A stretch of DNA of 64,000 nucleotides, from assembly GCF_016656965.1 (NCBI RefSeq), contig NZ_CP067977.1, forward strand, positions 620,001 to 684,000. Direction: 5' to 3'. Source of the DNA: Brevundimonas vitisensis. Lineage in GTDB: Bacteria > Pseudomonadota > Alphaproteobacteria > Caulobacterales > Caulobacteraceae. Under the pieces are notes generated by a model, which was not told the DNA's origin, did not search any database, and saw only the letters and a program-made list of their open reading frames with translations. Of the stretch, positions 8,037-16,072 are shown in pieces. Position 1 is the stretch's first letter. The number at the start of each line of letters is the position of its first letter. A program made the position numbers and the translations under genes.

Positions 8037-8195
8037 CCTTCTCCCTCTCCGTCGGGAGAGGGTGGCCGCATGGCGACCGGGTGGGAAGGGCCAGGCGATG
8101 CGGACGCCGTCCTGTGGGGCCGAGGCTTGCCGATCCCACCCCGCGTCCGCTGCGCTCGGACCACCCTCCCCCGAACAAGGGGGAGGGCAAAGGGT
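8037..8195. repeat. REP-like intergenic element with paired hairpins
   Basis: Two arms lie in inverse orientation. The left arm has a hairpin CCCTCTCC/GGAGAGGG (8043-8062) followed by GGTGGCC...CGGGTGGGA. The right arm reads GATCCCACC...GACCACC and then a hairpin CCCTCCCCC/GGGGGAGGG (8164-8187). The arms are complementary in outline, so the whole element can fold on itself. It separates two same-strand genes and may end or attenuate transcription. Similar hairpin material occurs at 35650-35700 and 55951-55975. Confidence 0.6.
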
Positions 8196-8202
8196 CTTGG
8201 CG

Positions 8203-8508
8203 TTAACGCTTCAGAAGCGGGGCCAGCTTCTGGGCGATCATCATGTCGCCCGCCACCTTCAGCTTGCCCTGCATGAAGGCCATCATCGGGTCCAGCTTGC
8301 CCTCCGACAGGGCGATGAAGTCGTCCCAGCTGATCGACACGGTCGCGTCGGCGGGCTTGTCCTCGTTGGTCACGGTATTCGGGACGCTGGCCCCGTCGAT
8401 ATAGATTTTGCCGGTGTCACCCAGGTCGATCTTCACGGTCTTGCCCAGACCGGAATTGTCGCCCACGGCGCCGCGGATATGTTCGGTGACTTGTGCCAGA
8501 TCAGGCAT
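8203..8508 (-). CDS. SCP2 sterol-binding domain protein
   Basis: A 101-residue single-domain protein of the SCP2 lipid-carrier family. The family pattern shows in VKIDLGDTGKIYIDG, the conserved ADATVSISWDDFIALSEGKLDP and the C-terminal FMQGKLKVAGDMMIAQKLAPL. Such domains bind acyl chains or other lipids in a hydrophobic tunnel. In bacteria they often occur near fatty-acid oxidation genes, and an acyl-CoA dehydrogenase gene follows here. GGGAGA stands seven bases before the ATG at 8508, which fixes the start. Confidence 0.88.
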   Translation of the reverse strand: MPDLAQVTEHIRGAVGDNSGLGKTVKIDLGDTGKIYIDGASVPNTVTNEDKPADATVSISWDDFIALSEGKLDPMMAFMQGKLKVAGDMMIAQKLAPLLKR

Positions 8509-8606
8509 GAGCGTCTCTCCCAATGGACGTTTGTACCCATCGCCTACTCTGCCCTGCGGGCGGTGCCAAGATCACGCTTGGTCAACTTCCCGCGCGGCGG
8601 TGGCAA

Positions 8607-9131
8607 TCACTGGAAATAGCTGTCTGACCGCATGACGCGAGGTTCGTCGCGGACCCCAGCTTCGGCACGGTCCAGGCGCTCGCGGCGGGCCCGGCGCTCG
8701 GCGGCATAGTCGGGTTGCGGCTCATCGAAGCCGAACTGGCTGCCGGTGCTGGAAGTTGTCTCCTTGACGCGGAACGGCGCCCGCTCAGTGGGTGCGGAAA
8801 CATAGGGAGGGCCGTAGTCCGCCTCTGAGGGTGCCGGCCATTCGGGATCGGTTTCGACATAGGCTGAGTCCAGAACCGGTTCCATCGGCGGCGGTGGCCG
8901 GTGCTCATATCCGTCGACCAGCGCGCCCACCTCCATCACACCGCCAGGTACCGGTTCGAGGTCCGGCGGCGTGACGAGAGCGACCGACAGCCCGGCGCGC
9001 TGAGTAGACTCACTGCTCCCCGTCGCGGGTCGAGCCTGCACGGCAGCCAGCCCAACCAAGGCGACCACGGCCGCTGCACCCGCCGCCGCCGCAATCTTCT
9101 GCGACTGAGTGAGATTTTCCCAAAAACGCAT
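8607..9131 (-). CDS. Hypothetical single-pass membrane protein
   Basis: A 174-residue protein with a short cytoplasmic start (MRFWENLTQSQK), one Ala/Val-rich membrane segment (about 12-32) and a long Pro/Glu-rich periplasmic part. An Arg-rich stretch (YAAERRARRERLDRAEAG) precedes the C-terminus. No domain is recognised, and the tail looks disordered. GGAGGGAC upstream of the ATG at 9131 supports that start. It is divergent from the first of three small secreted-protein genes (9316). A soluble cytoplasmic role is unlikely; otherwise the function is unknown. Confidence 0.65.
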   Translation of the reverse strand: MRFWENLTQSQKIAAAAGAAAVVALVGLAAVQARPATGSSESTQRAGLSVALVTPPDLEPVPGGVMEVGALVDGYEHRPPPPMEPVLDSAYVETDPEWPAPSEADYGPPYVSAPTERAPFRVKETTSSTGSQFGFDEPQPDYAAERRARRERLDRAEAGVRDEPRVMRSDSYFQ

Positions 9132-9315
9132 CGCGCTGTCCCTCCAAACCCATGGGCTGGTCACCGAGATCAAATTCCCGACGGCCGCATTGGTTCAAGC
9201 GCGCGGTATGCCCGGCGAGATCGCACTGCGTGCCGCCCTGGGGGTCGCTGGCCCAAGCGGAGCCGTGAACCGTTAACGTTCGCTTGCGTTTGCTCACCAG
9301 ACGAAAGTGAGTTGC

Positions 9316-9795
9316 ATGTTGAAATACGTCATCCCTGCCGCCGCTGTTTTGGGCCTGATTGCTTTCAGTGCCCGTACTGAGACCCCTGCCTTTTCGGCTG
9401 CACCCTATGAGGCGCAATCCGAGGCCGCCGTCATGGGCTGGCACCTCAGCCGCGAGGGGGCCATGGCCAAGCTGGCCTATGGCGTTGCCAACTCCGACCA
9501 GCTGGCGCTGATGCTGACGTGCGAGCCGGGCGAAAGAGCGGCCGTTGTCTATGGTTCGGTGCAACCGGACACCCCTGCGCTGATTTCGGCCGCTTCCACG
9601 CCCAGCGAGGTTGATCCCCTGTCCGGCGCGATCGCAGCGCGGCTTCCGCTGAACGATCCCAGCCTGCGCAAGCTGGCCCGCGACGGCCAGATGAATGTCG
9701 AAGGCGATGCTGGAAAGTTCAGCTTGGCAGCGACCAAGGCAGAACAACGCGCGGTGGGTGAATTTCTCGCCTATTGCGCAAACGGCGTGGCCTGA
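9316..9795 (+). CDS. Small exported protein, paralogue 1 of a tandem triplet
   Basis: A 159-residue protein with a signal-like N-terminus (MLKYVIPAAAVLGLIAFSA). The mature part contains LAYGVANSDQLALMLTCEPG, a beta-strand-like segment carrying one Cys, then a polar middle and a C-terminus EFLAYCANGVA carrying a second Cys. The same plan (V/A-YG-x2-NSD or DSD, L-x-L-x-C, DPxxxxL/F, terminal F-x2-C) recurs in the gene at 10287 and more loosely in that at 9835. Function unknown. Periplasmic location and a disulfide between the two conserved cysteines are inferred. Confidence 0.65.
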   Translation: MLKYVIPAAAVLGLIAFSARTETPAFSAAPYEAQSEAAVMGWHLSREGAMAKLAYGVANSDQLALMLTCEPGERAAVVYGSVQPDTPALISAASTPSEVDPLSGAIAARLPLNDPSLRKLARDGQMNVEGDAGKFSLAATKAEQRAVGEFLAYCANGVA

Positions 9796-9834
9796 TCACA
9801 TCAGCCGTCCAGATCAACACGCGGGGGCGCGATC

Positions 9835-10266
9835 ATGACCGGCCTGTTTCTAGCGCTGAGCCTTTTACTGGGCCAGACGCCACCGCCTGCATCAGCCTGG
9901 ACCTGGACCCTCTACGACACTGAAAGCCCGGTCGTCCTGGCGCATGAGGTGCCGGACACCGTGCACCTGCGCACGACGCTGGAATGCGATACGGGCAGCG
10001 GTGTCGCGCGGGTTTCGATGTATGGTTTCGGGCCCTCGACGGGCTATGTGCGCTTTGCCGCCGCGACTGCGGTATCCACCAGCGAGATCGCTCCGGCCCC
10101 GAATGGCACGCTCATCGCGCCGATGCGCACAGACCATCCGGTATTTGCTGCCTTTGTGGCCGGGGGCCGAATGACGGCCACAGTGGGCGATCGGCAACGT
10201 GCGATAGAAGTTCAGCCCGCCCACCTTGCGAAACTGCGCCGCTTCGCAGAACTGTGTGCAGGCTGA
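9835..10266 (+). CDS. Small exported protein, paralogue 2 of a tandem triplet
   Basis: A 143-residue protein with a cleavable signal peptide (MTGLFLALSLLLGQTPPPASA). The mature chain has TTLECDTGSGVARVSMYG, then RTDHPVFAAFVAGGRMTATVGDRQ, and ends LRRFAELCAG. The DHPVF..F...G segment and the near-terminal F-x2-C match the third gene (SDPVFQRFRRVG and AFFVFCG). It lies 39 bases after paralogue 1 and 20 bases before paralogue 3, so the three likely form an operon. Divergence from its neighbours is high, so homology is inferred from motif order rather than from overall identity. Confidence 0.6.
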   Translation: MTGLFLALSLLLGQTPPPASAWTWTLYDTESPVVLAHEVPDTVHLRTTLECDTGSGVARVSMYGFGPSTGYVRFAAATAVSTSEIAPAPNGTLIAPMRTDHPVFAAFVAGGRMTATVGDRQRAIEVQPAHLAKLRRFAELCAG

Positions 10267-10286
10267 CCTCAATCGGAACCTGCCTC

Positions 10287-10796
10287 ATGCGCCCTGCACT
10301 CTTGCTGACCCTCGGAAGCTTGTGCGCCTTGACGGCGGCTTGCGCCTCCACGGAGATGCCAAAGGCACCTGCTGCTTCCGATGCGGCCCTCTCAGCGCCT
10401 CAGCCGATCGCTGACCACGACTGGTTTTTCGACAGCGATCAGGAGCAGGCCGGTCTTGTCTATGGCCTGGCCGACAGCGACGACATCTGGCTTTCCCTGA
10501 CCTGCCGAGGCGGCAGCGGTACCCTGCAGATGTCGCAGCCGGTCACGCCGTCACAGCCGCGCGTCATCGCGCTGGAATCGGGCGGCGATACCGAGACTTA
10601 TCGGACCGCCACCGAAGCGTCGGAGATGTACGAGGGCGGCATTATGACGGCCTCTGCCAGGACCTCGGATCCTGTGTTCCAGCGCTTCCGCCGGGTCGGC
10701 TGGCTGGCACATTACGGGCCCGACCACCGCACGGTGATGGTCGCGCAGCCCGGGTCGGCCAGCCGGATCGAAGCCTTCTTCGTGTTCTGCGGATGA
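10287..10796 (+). CDS. Lipoprotein, paralogue 3 of a tandem triplet
   Basis: A 169-residue lipoprotein: the signal MRPALLLTLGSLCALTAAC has a lipobox LTAAC with the lipidated Cys at about residue 19. The mature part contains GLVYGLADSDDIWLSLTCRG, very like LAYGVANSDQLALMLTCEPG in paralogue 1, then SDPVFQRF and the C-terminal EAFFVFCG. The three genes differ in anchoring: paralogues 1 and 2 appear soluble, this one membrane-tethered. Function unknown. The stop codon is three bases from that of the convergent cytochrome gene. Confidence 0.65.
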   Translation: MRPALLLTLGSLCALTAACASTEMPKAPAASDAALSAPQPIADHDWFFDSDQEQAGLVYGLADSDDIWLSLTCRGGSGTLQMSQPVTPSQPRVIALESGGDTETYRTATEASEMYEGGIMTASARTSDPVFQRFRRVGWLAHYGPDHRTVMVAQPGSASRIEAFFVFCG

Positions 10797-10799
10797 GGC

Positions 10800-11327
10800 T
10801 CAGCTCGCCTTGGGCATGACCGGCATCATGTTCTCGTACGGCGTCGTGGGCTCGATACCCGGGGCCAGCGCAGCAGGAGCCGGCGTCCCGGCTTCTCCCG
10901 GCAGAGATCGGATGAAGCGATAGATGGCTCGGCGGTCTGCCTCCGACATCGCATTGACGCTGGGCCAGGGCATGATCGGCAGGGCTTGCCGCGTGCCCAG
11001 CATCTCGACCCATTCATCCTCGGTCATACCGGCAGTGGTCAGCCGCAGATTGTGCGCATAGGTCGTGCCCCAGGGGCCGCGATAGCCGACCGGGTTGCCC
11101 TTCAGCCATTCTGTCTCGGCCAGCTTTCCGCCGCCCTGCACATAGCCGGGCGTGTGACAGTCGTTGCACCCTCCGACCTTAACCAGATAGCGCCCTGCCT
11201 CAATGTCAGAGGCTGCCACCACGTGCGGCGCGTCCGTCGATGTCGCGACCTTGACCTCGGCACGATCGCAACTGGCAACCGCCAACATCGAACCGAGGGC
11301 AAGGGCTCCGGCAATCCGGAAATCCAT
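10800..11327 (-). CDS. Periplasmic c-type cytochrome lipoprotein
   Basis: A 175-residue protein with a lipobox (AVASC, Cys20) and one haem-c site CNDCH at residues 54-58 following EAGRYLVKVGG. The line GRYLV..GGCNDCHTPG and the later WPSVNAMSEADRRAIYRFIRSLP are typical of small cytochrome subunits found with dehydrogenases and oxidases. The expected axial Met would come from LPIMPWPSVNAM or the C-terminal MMPVMP. It probably carries electrons in the periplasm; no partner dehydrogenase is adjacent. GGGGAGAC upstream of the ATG at 11327 sets the start. Confidence 0.82.
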   Translation of the reverse strand: MDFRIAGALALGSMLAVASCDRAEVKVATSTDAPHVVAASDIEAGRYLVKVGGCNDCHTPGYVQGGGKLAETEWLKGNPVGYRGPWGTTYAHNLRLTTAGMTEDEWVEMLGTRQALPIMPWPSVNAMSEADRRAIYRFIRSLPGEAGTPAPAALAPGIEPTTPYENMMPVMPKAS

Positions 11328-11525
11328 GAGTGTCTCCCCAACTGACACGCACAGAAAACAGCGTTTCGCAGGCTCCGGTCAAGCTTACGGATTTGTCATT
11401 TCCAGTCTGCCGCCGGCCGCCGACCGACCACCACCGCGGGATGCTGGCGATCGGCCCTTAGGTGCCCTACCCGGAGCCCATCAGGGACAGGCAGGCCAGG
11501 TGTGCCCCGCCTGCCCGGTACCCTT

Positions 11526-12191
11526 TCAGGCATCGACGCCGATACCGACCGGACAGGCCACGCCCGTTCCGCCGATACCGCAGTATCCGGCCGGATTCTT
11601 GGCCAGATAGCCCTGGTGATAGTCCTCGGCGAAATAATAGGGACCCGCCGGGGCGATCTCGGTCGTGATCGTGCCCTTGCCCGCCGCGTTCAGCGCCGCC
11701 TGATAGGCATCGCGCGAGGCCTCGGCCTGAGCCTTCTGATCGTCGTCCAGATAGTAGATGGCCGAGCGATAGGTCGTGCCGACGTCATTGCCCTGACGCA
11801 TGCCCTGGGTCGGATCGTGGTTCTCCCAGAACGCTTTCAGCAGATCGCCGTAGGTAATCTCCTCGGGATTGAAGACCACCTGGACCACCTCCGTATGGCC
11901 GGTCCGCCCGGTGCAGGTCTCCTCATAGGTGGGATTGGGCGTGATGCCGCCCGAATATCCGACCGAGGTCACCCAGACGCCCGGCATCTGCCAGAAGACG
12001 CGCTCCACACCCCAGAAACAGCCCATGCCGAAGATGGCCGTTTGAAATCCCTCGGGATGCGGTCCTTTCAGCGGGCGGCCACTGACGAAGTGAACCTCGT
12101 CGGTGTGCAGAGGGCTCGAACGCCCCGGCAAGGCCGTATCGGCGGTCGGCAGTTGCGTTTTGGCAGCGAACAGTTTGTCGAGCAGGCTCAT
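11526..12191 (-). CDS. msrA: Peptide-methionine (S)-S-oxide reductase
   Basis: A 221-residue MsrA that repairs oxidised methionine in proteins using thioredoxin. The active-site motif GMGCFWG lies at 55-61 with catalytic C58, and [23 protein letters not shown] follows in family order. The C-terminal [13 protein letters not shown] carries the resolving cysteines. Start at the ATG of [15 protein letters not shown]; the frame stays open upstream across the tRNA gene, which is not coding. It is divergent from tRNA-Ser. Confidence 0.95.
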   Translation of the reverse strand: MSLLDKLFAAKTQLPTADTALPGRSSPLHTDEVHFVSGRPLKGPHPEGFQTAIFGMGCFWGVERVFWQMPGVWVTSVGYSGGITPNPTYEETCTGRTGHTEVVQVVFNPEEITYGDLLKAFWENHDPTQGMRQGNDVGTTYRSAIYYLDDDQKAQAEASRDAYQAALNAAGKGTITTEIAPAGPYYFAEDYHQGYLAKNPAGYCGIGGTGVACPVGIGVDA

Positions 12192-12318
12192 GGGTCGGTC
12201 TCCGATCAGTCGACCCCCTATATGGGATGCGGTTGGCGCTTGCCGAGGGGGGTCCGGTTGTTCTATCAGCCTCGCCTCGCTGCGGACCGACCTCCGCAGG
12301 CGTTTGCCGGTGGTAAAC

Positions 12319-12408
12319 GGACAGGTGGCGGAGTGGTCGATCGCGCACGCTTGGAAAGCGTGTGTAGGTGAAAGCCTACCGAGGGTTCGAATCCCTCTCT
12401 GTCCGCCA
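12319..12408 (+). tRNA. tRNA-Ser (anticodon GGA), CCA encoded
   Basis: A class II tRNA of 90 bases. The acceptor stem is GGACAGG/CTCTGTCC-G with the CCA tail in the DNA (12406-12408). The D arm has GTGGCGGAGTGG, the anticodon loop CTTGGAAA reads GGA (decodes UCC/UCU), the long variable arm GTAGGTGAAAGCCTAC is present, and the T arm has GGGTTCGAATCCC. All features fit serine. Confidence 0.97.
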
Positions 12409-12664
12409 CCCACTCCTCACCGTACGCATGATCGATCTAGCGCTCTGGCTGCAAGTGGCTGGGCTCGCGGTCCAGACCCTGGCCGCCAAGCGCCGGCAGT
12501 GGATCAAACCGACCTGAAACTGATCAGCCTTAGTGCCCCCCAACGGAAGGACAGGGCGTGCTGATGTCAGGCCCGGCTTGGTCGGTGCTTCAGTATGGAT
12601 TGGCGCGATCGGGCCGCCGTGCAAAGCTTGGAGGGTCGAACGCATCGCCTGCCGAGGTACGTCC

Positions 12665-13987
12665 ATGTTCAGTCGTCGTGCCTTTCTGGCTTCATCGGGA
12701 TCGCTGGTTCTTGCCCCGCCCCTGACTTCGCGCACCGCGCGGCCCGGTTTCGTCACCCGTGACGGGATGGCCCTCATGCTGGACGGGCGCCCCTATCGCT
12801 TCGTCGGAGCCAATGCCTGGTATCTGGCGTGGCTGGGGGCGGATGCGGATTTCGGCGACCGCGGGCGGCTGGCGCGCGAACTGGATGCCTTACAGGGCGA
12901 CGGCGTCACCAATCTGAGGATCGCAGCCTCGGCGGAGCTCTCGCCGCTGAAGAACTCGGTGCGTCCCGCCTTTCGCGATCGTGGGCCTGAATACAATGAG
13001 ACGCTGCTCACCGGCCTGGACCATGCCATGGCCGAGATCGGTCGGCGCGGCATGAAGGCGGTGCTGTATCTGACCAATTTCTGGGAATGGTCCGGCGGGA
13101 TGATGACCTATCTGTCCTGGGTCAACGGCGGCCGGTATCTGGACATGAACGACCCGGCCCATCCTTGGCCCGCTTTTCCCGATTTCATCGCCGACTTCTA
13201 TCGCAGCGGTGAGGCCGTGGACCTTTATCGAGACTATGTTCGCGCGGTCGTGACCCGGATCAATACGGTCACCGGCATCCCCTATGCCCAAGACCCTACC
13301 CTGATGGCCTGGCAACTGGCGAACGAGCCTCGGCCTGCAGGTGGCGTGACAGAGGCTGTGGCCAATCTTCCGGCCTTCTATGACTGGATCAACGGTACCG
13401 CGCGGCTGATCAAGTCGCTGGATCCCAACCATCTGGTATCGACTGGCGGCGAAGGTCTGAAAGGATCGGTCGAAAGGCCTGAAATCGTTCTGGAAAGCCA
13501 GCAGTCGACCGACATCGACTATATGACCGCCCATATCTGGCCGGGGAATTGGGGCTGGCTGGACCGCAAGGACATGGCCGGCACCGATGCGGCAGCACGG
13601 GCTCTGTCACGCGACTACGTCGCCCAGCACATCGGCTTCGCACGGCAGCTCGACAAGCCGCTGGTGATCGAGGAATTCGGCTATCCGCGCGATGGCGACG
13701 CCTATGATCCGGCCGTGCCCGCCACCCTGCGTGACGGCTTCTATGACGATATCCATGCGGCGGTGCTGGCCGATGCCCAGGCGGGCGGGCCGCTGGTCGG
13801 TTCGAACTATTGGGCCTGGAACGGTGAGGCGCGCAGCCCCCACCCGGACCACCGGTTCCGGTCAGGCGACCGCGCCTGGATGGGCGACCCCCCGCACGAG
13901 CCCCAGGGGTGGTATGGCGTGTTCGACACCGACCAGTCGACCCGGGCGCACATCCGCGCTCACGCCGCAGCGCTGGCGGTGGTCTGA
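12665..13987 (+). CDS. GH5-family glycoside hydrolase, mannanase-like, Tat-exported
   Basis: A 440-residue secreted glycosidase. The N-terminus SRRAFLASSG is a twin-arginine-type signal. The family-5 (beta/alpha)8 barrel shows the acid/base glutamate in LMAWQLANEPRP (E221) and the nucleophile in LVIEEFGYPRDG (E337), with TAHIWPGNWGW between them. This is the pattern of endo-beta-1,4-mannanases and related GH5 enzymes, so mannan or another beta-mannoside is the likely substrate, though related subfamilies cut other glycans. Start at the ATG at 12665. It lies alone after tRNA-Ser with about 255 bases of non-coding DNA between. No polysaccharide-utilisation partners are adjacent. Confidence 0.85.
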   Translation: MFSRRAFLASSGSLVLAPPLTSRTARPGFVTRDGMALMLDGRPYRFVGANAWYLAWLGADADFGDRGRLARELDALQGDGVTNLRIAASAELSPLKNSVRPAFRDRGPEYNETLLTGLDHAMAEIGRRGMKAVLYLTNFWEWSGGMMTYLSWVNGGRYLDMNDPAHPWPAFPDFIADFYRSGEAVDLYRDYVRAVVTRINTVTGIPYAQDPTLMAWQLANEPRPAGGVTEAVANLPAFYDWINGTARLIKSLDPNHLVSTGGEGLKGSVERPEIVLESQQSTDIDYMTAHIWPGNWGWLDRKDMAGTDAAARALSRDYVAQHIGFARQLDKPLVIEEFGYPRDGDAYDPAVPATLRDGFYDDIHAAVLADAQAGGPLVGSNYWAWNGEARSPHPDHRFRSGDRAWMGDPPHEPQGWYGVFDTDQSTRAHIRAHAAALAVV

Positions 13988-13991
13988 GGCG

Positions 13992-14612
13992 TCAGACCCC
14001 CACCTTCGAAGCGGGTCTGGCATGACAGTCAGCCAGCCAGCGCGCCAGGTTCGTGAAGGCTTCGGGCGGGCGATATTTGATCAGCCGCGCGAAATCCAGA
14101 CCGACCACCGCCACCACATCGGCGATGGTGAACCGGTCCAGGGCGATGAATTCGTGCTCACCCAGGTGCCGGTCCAGGGTCTTCATGAAACGCTCGGCCG
14201 CGACGCGATTGTACTCGGCCATTTGCGGCAGCTGGGTCGCCTCCAGAGCGGCCAGAGCCGGATGGGTGTGCCGGACATTCAGCATGATCGGATTGGCCAG
14301 ATAGAACTCGCAACGCCGGGTCCACATCTCGACCAGAGCCTGTTCACGCGCATCGTGCCCGAACAGGTTGGGCTCGGGATACATCGCCTCCAGATAGCGG
14401 CAGATGGCCACCGATTCAGAGATGGTCGTGCCGTCGTCCAGCTCCAGCGCCGGGACATGGGGCACACCGACACGTGTGCGATACTCAGCCGTCTTGTGTT
14501 CGCCCGACATGATGTCGACGGGAACGATCTCGACGTCCTCGATCCCTTTTTCCGCCATGACCCAACGCACGCGGCGAGGGTTTGGTGCGCGGTGGCTGTC
14601 ATAGAGTTTCAT
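13992..14612 (-). CDS. Glutathione S-transferase family protein
   Basis: A 206-residue protein with the thioredoxin-like N-terminal domain (MKLYDSHRAPNPRRVRWVMAEKG) including VPALELDDGTTISESVAICRYLE, where the conserved ES binds the gamma-glutamyl group. An all-helical C-terminal domain contains FTIADVVAVV, the N-capping box region. It likely conjugates or reduces small electrophiles with glutathione. GGGAGAAGG precedes the ATG at 14612. It lies 14 bases after the nucleoside transporter gene on the same strand and may be co-transcribed with it. Confidence 0.9.
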   Translation of the reverse strand: MKLYDSHRAPNPRRVRWVMAEKGIEDVEIVPVDIMSGEHKTAEYRTRVGVPHVPALELDDGTTISESVAICRYLEAMYPEPNLFGHDAREQALVEMWTRRCEFYLANPIMLNVRHTHPALAALEATQLPQMAEYNRVAAERFMKTLDRHLGEHEFIALDRFTIADVVAVVGLDFARLIKYRPPEAFTNLARWLADCHARPASKVGV

Positions 14613-14626
14613 GCGCCTTCTCCCGT

Positions 14627-15898
14627 TCAGCCGAATATGGAGGACGGCATCGCGCCGACAACTGCCGCGGTCATCAATGTCGCCAGGAAGCCGCCGAACA
14701 GCGCCTTCCACACCATGCCCAGCACCTCCTCGCGGCGCTCAGGCATCAACACCGACAGGCCCGTGACCGTGATGCCGACTGAGCCGATGTTGGCAAAGCC
14801 GCACAGGGCATAGGTCATGAGCATCCGCGTGCGCTCGCTCATTTCAGAGGCCGGCACATTGCCCAGTTCGATGAAGGCGACGAACTCGGTCAGGGTCAGC
14901 TTGACGCCCAGAAGCCAGCCCGCCTTGCCAGCCTCCGACCATTCGACACCCGTCAGCCAGGCGACGGGCATGAAGGCCCAGCCGAGCAGGCGCTCGACCG
15001 TCACCGGCTCTCCAAAGAGCGACAGGCCGCCGATCATCAGGTTGACCAGGGCAACCAAGGCCACAAACACGATTAGCACCGCCGAGATGTTCAGCACCAC
15101 CATCAGCCCGTCAGCCGTCCCCTTGACGATGGCGTCGATGGCGCTGTCGTAGTGAAGGGCCGAGCGGTAGTCGGCGTGAGCACCGCCCTGCCCCGGCGTT
15201 TCCGGAATGATGATCCTGGCCAACAGGATGCCTGCGGGCGCTGAGACGATGGAGGCGACCAGGACGTGGCCTGCCGCATTGCTCATCACCGGTCCGAGGA
15301 TGGCGGCATAGGCGACCATGGTCGATCCGGCGACAGTCGCCAGGCCCACCACCATCATCAGAAAGATTTCAGACCGGGTCAGCTTGTCCAGATAGGCGCG
15401 GATCACGATCGGGCTTTCGATCATGCCCAGAAAGATATTGGCCGCCACCGCCAGTGCCGATGCCCCGCCCAGGCCCATGGTCCGCTGAAACAGCAGGCCG
15501 AACCCATAGGTCAGCCACTTCAGCACCTTCCAGTGCCACAACAGTGCCGACAGGGCCGAGATCACCAGGATCAGCGGCAGCACCTGGAAGGCAAAGGTGA
15601 ACAGCGCCCCTTGGTTGCTGACGGCATAGGGTTGGTCTCCGCCGGCCAGATAGCCGAACACAAAGCGGGTACCCTCGTTGGTCGCCACGGCCAGTCCGTC
15701 GACGGCGCCCGTCACCGCAGCCAGCACCCCTTGGGATCCCGGGATGGCAAAAAGGGCAAGCACCAAGGCCGCCTGAACCGCGATGGCTCCCACGGTCAGC
15801 CGCCAGGGAAACCGGCGGCGATTCTCTGAGATCGCCCAGCAGACGCCGACGATAACTATCAGACCCAGCAGGCTTTGAAGGTTCAGGACGCTGAACAT
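14627..15898 (-). CDS. Concentrative nucleoside transporter (NupC/CNT family)
   Basis: A 423-residue inner-membrane symporter. It has the gate and core regions of the CNT family: QVLPLILVISALSALLWHW, GMIESPIVIRAYL (the nucleoside-binding ESP motif), and the C-terminal TLTEFVAFIELGNVP and YALCGFANIGSVGITVTGLS. It imports nucleosides with Na+ or H+. The ATG at 15898 has GGGGAAA upstream. The frame is open further upstream, but the extension is not family-like. A GST gene follows closely. Confidence 0.92.
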   Translation of the reverse strand: MFSVLNLQSLLGLIVIVGVCWAISENRRRFPWRLTVGAIAVQAALVLALFAIPGSQGVLAAVTGAVDGLAVATNEGTRFVFGYLAGGDQPYAVSNQGALFTFAFQVLPLILVISALSALLWHWKVLKWLTYGFGLLFQRTMGLGGASALAVAANIFLGMIESPIVIRAYLDKLTRSEIFLMMVVGLATVAGSTMVAYAAILGPVMSNAAGHVLVASIVSAPAGILLARIIIPETPGQGGAHADYRSALHYDSAIDAIVKGTADGLMVVLNISAVLIVFVALVALVNLMIGGLSLFGEPVTVERLLGWAFMPVAWLTGVEWSEAGKAGWLLGVKLTLTEFVAFIELGNVPASEMSERTRMLMTYALCGFANIGSVGITVTGLSVLMPERREEVLGMVWKALFGGFLATLMTAAVVGAMPSSIFG

Positions 15899-16072
15899 GA
15901 TCGACTGTTTCCCCGTCTCCGGAACAACCGGAGCCCGCATCGCTTGAACGCCGTCGCGGGGCGTCTGGCAAGGCCCTGGGCGCACGCTTGCGTCAGGACC
16001 CGTCAGGCGGAGCCCTCTTTCTAGCCGATCAGCGGTTTGTTAGCGTCCCCGATCTGCTTGGGGGGAACGACG

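Noticed and set aside
12409..12664. Attachment site or genomic island at the tRNA-Ser 3' end
   Set aside because: No integrase gene and no second copy of the tRNA end seen within the window.
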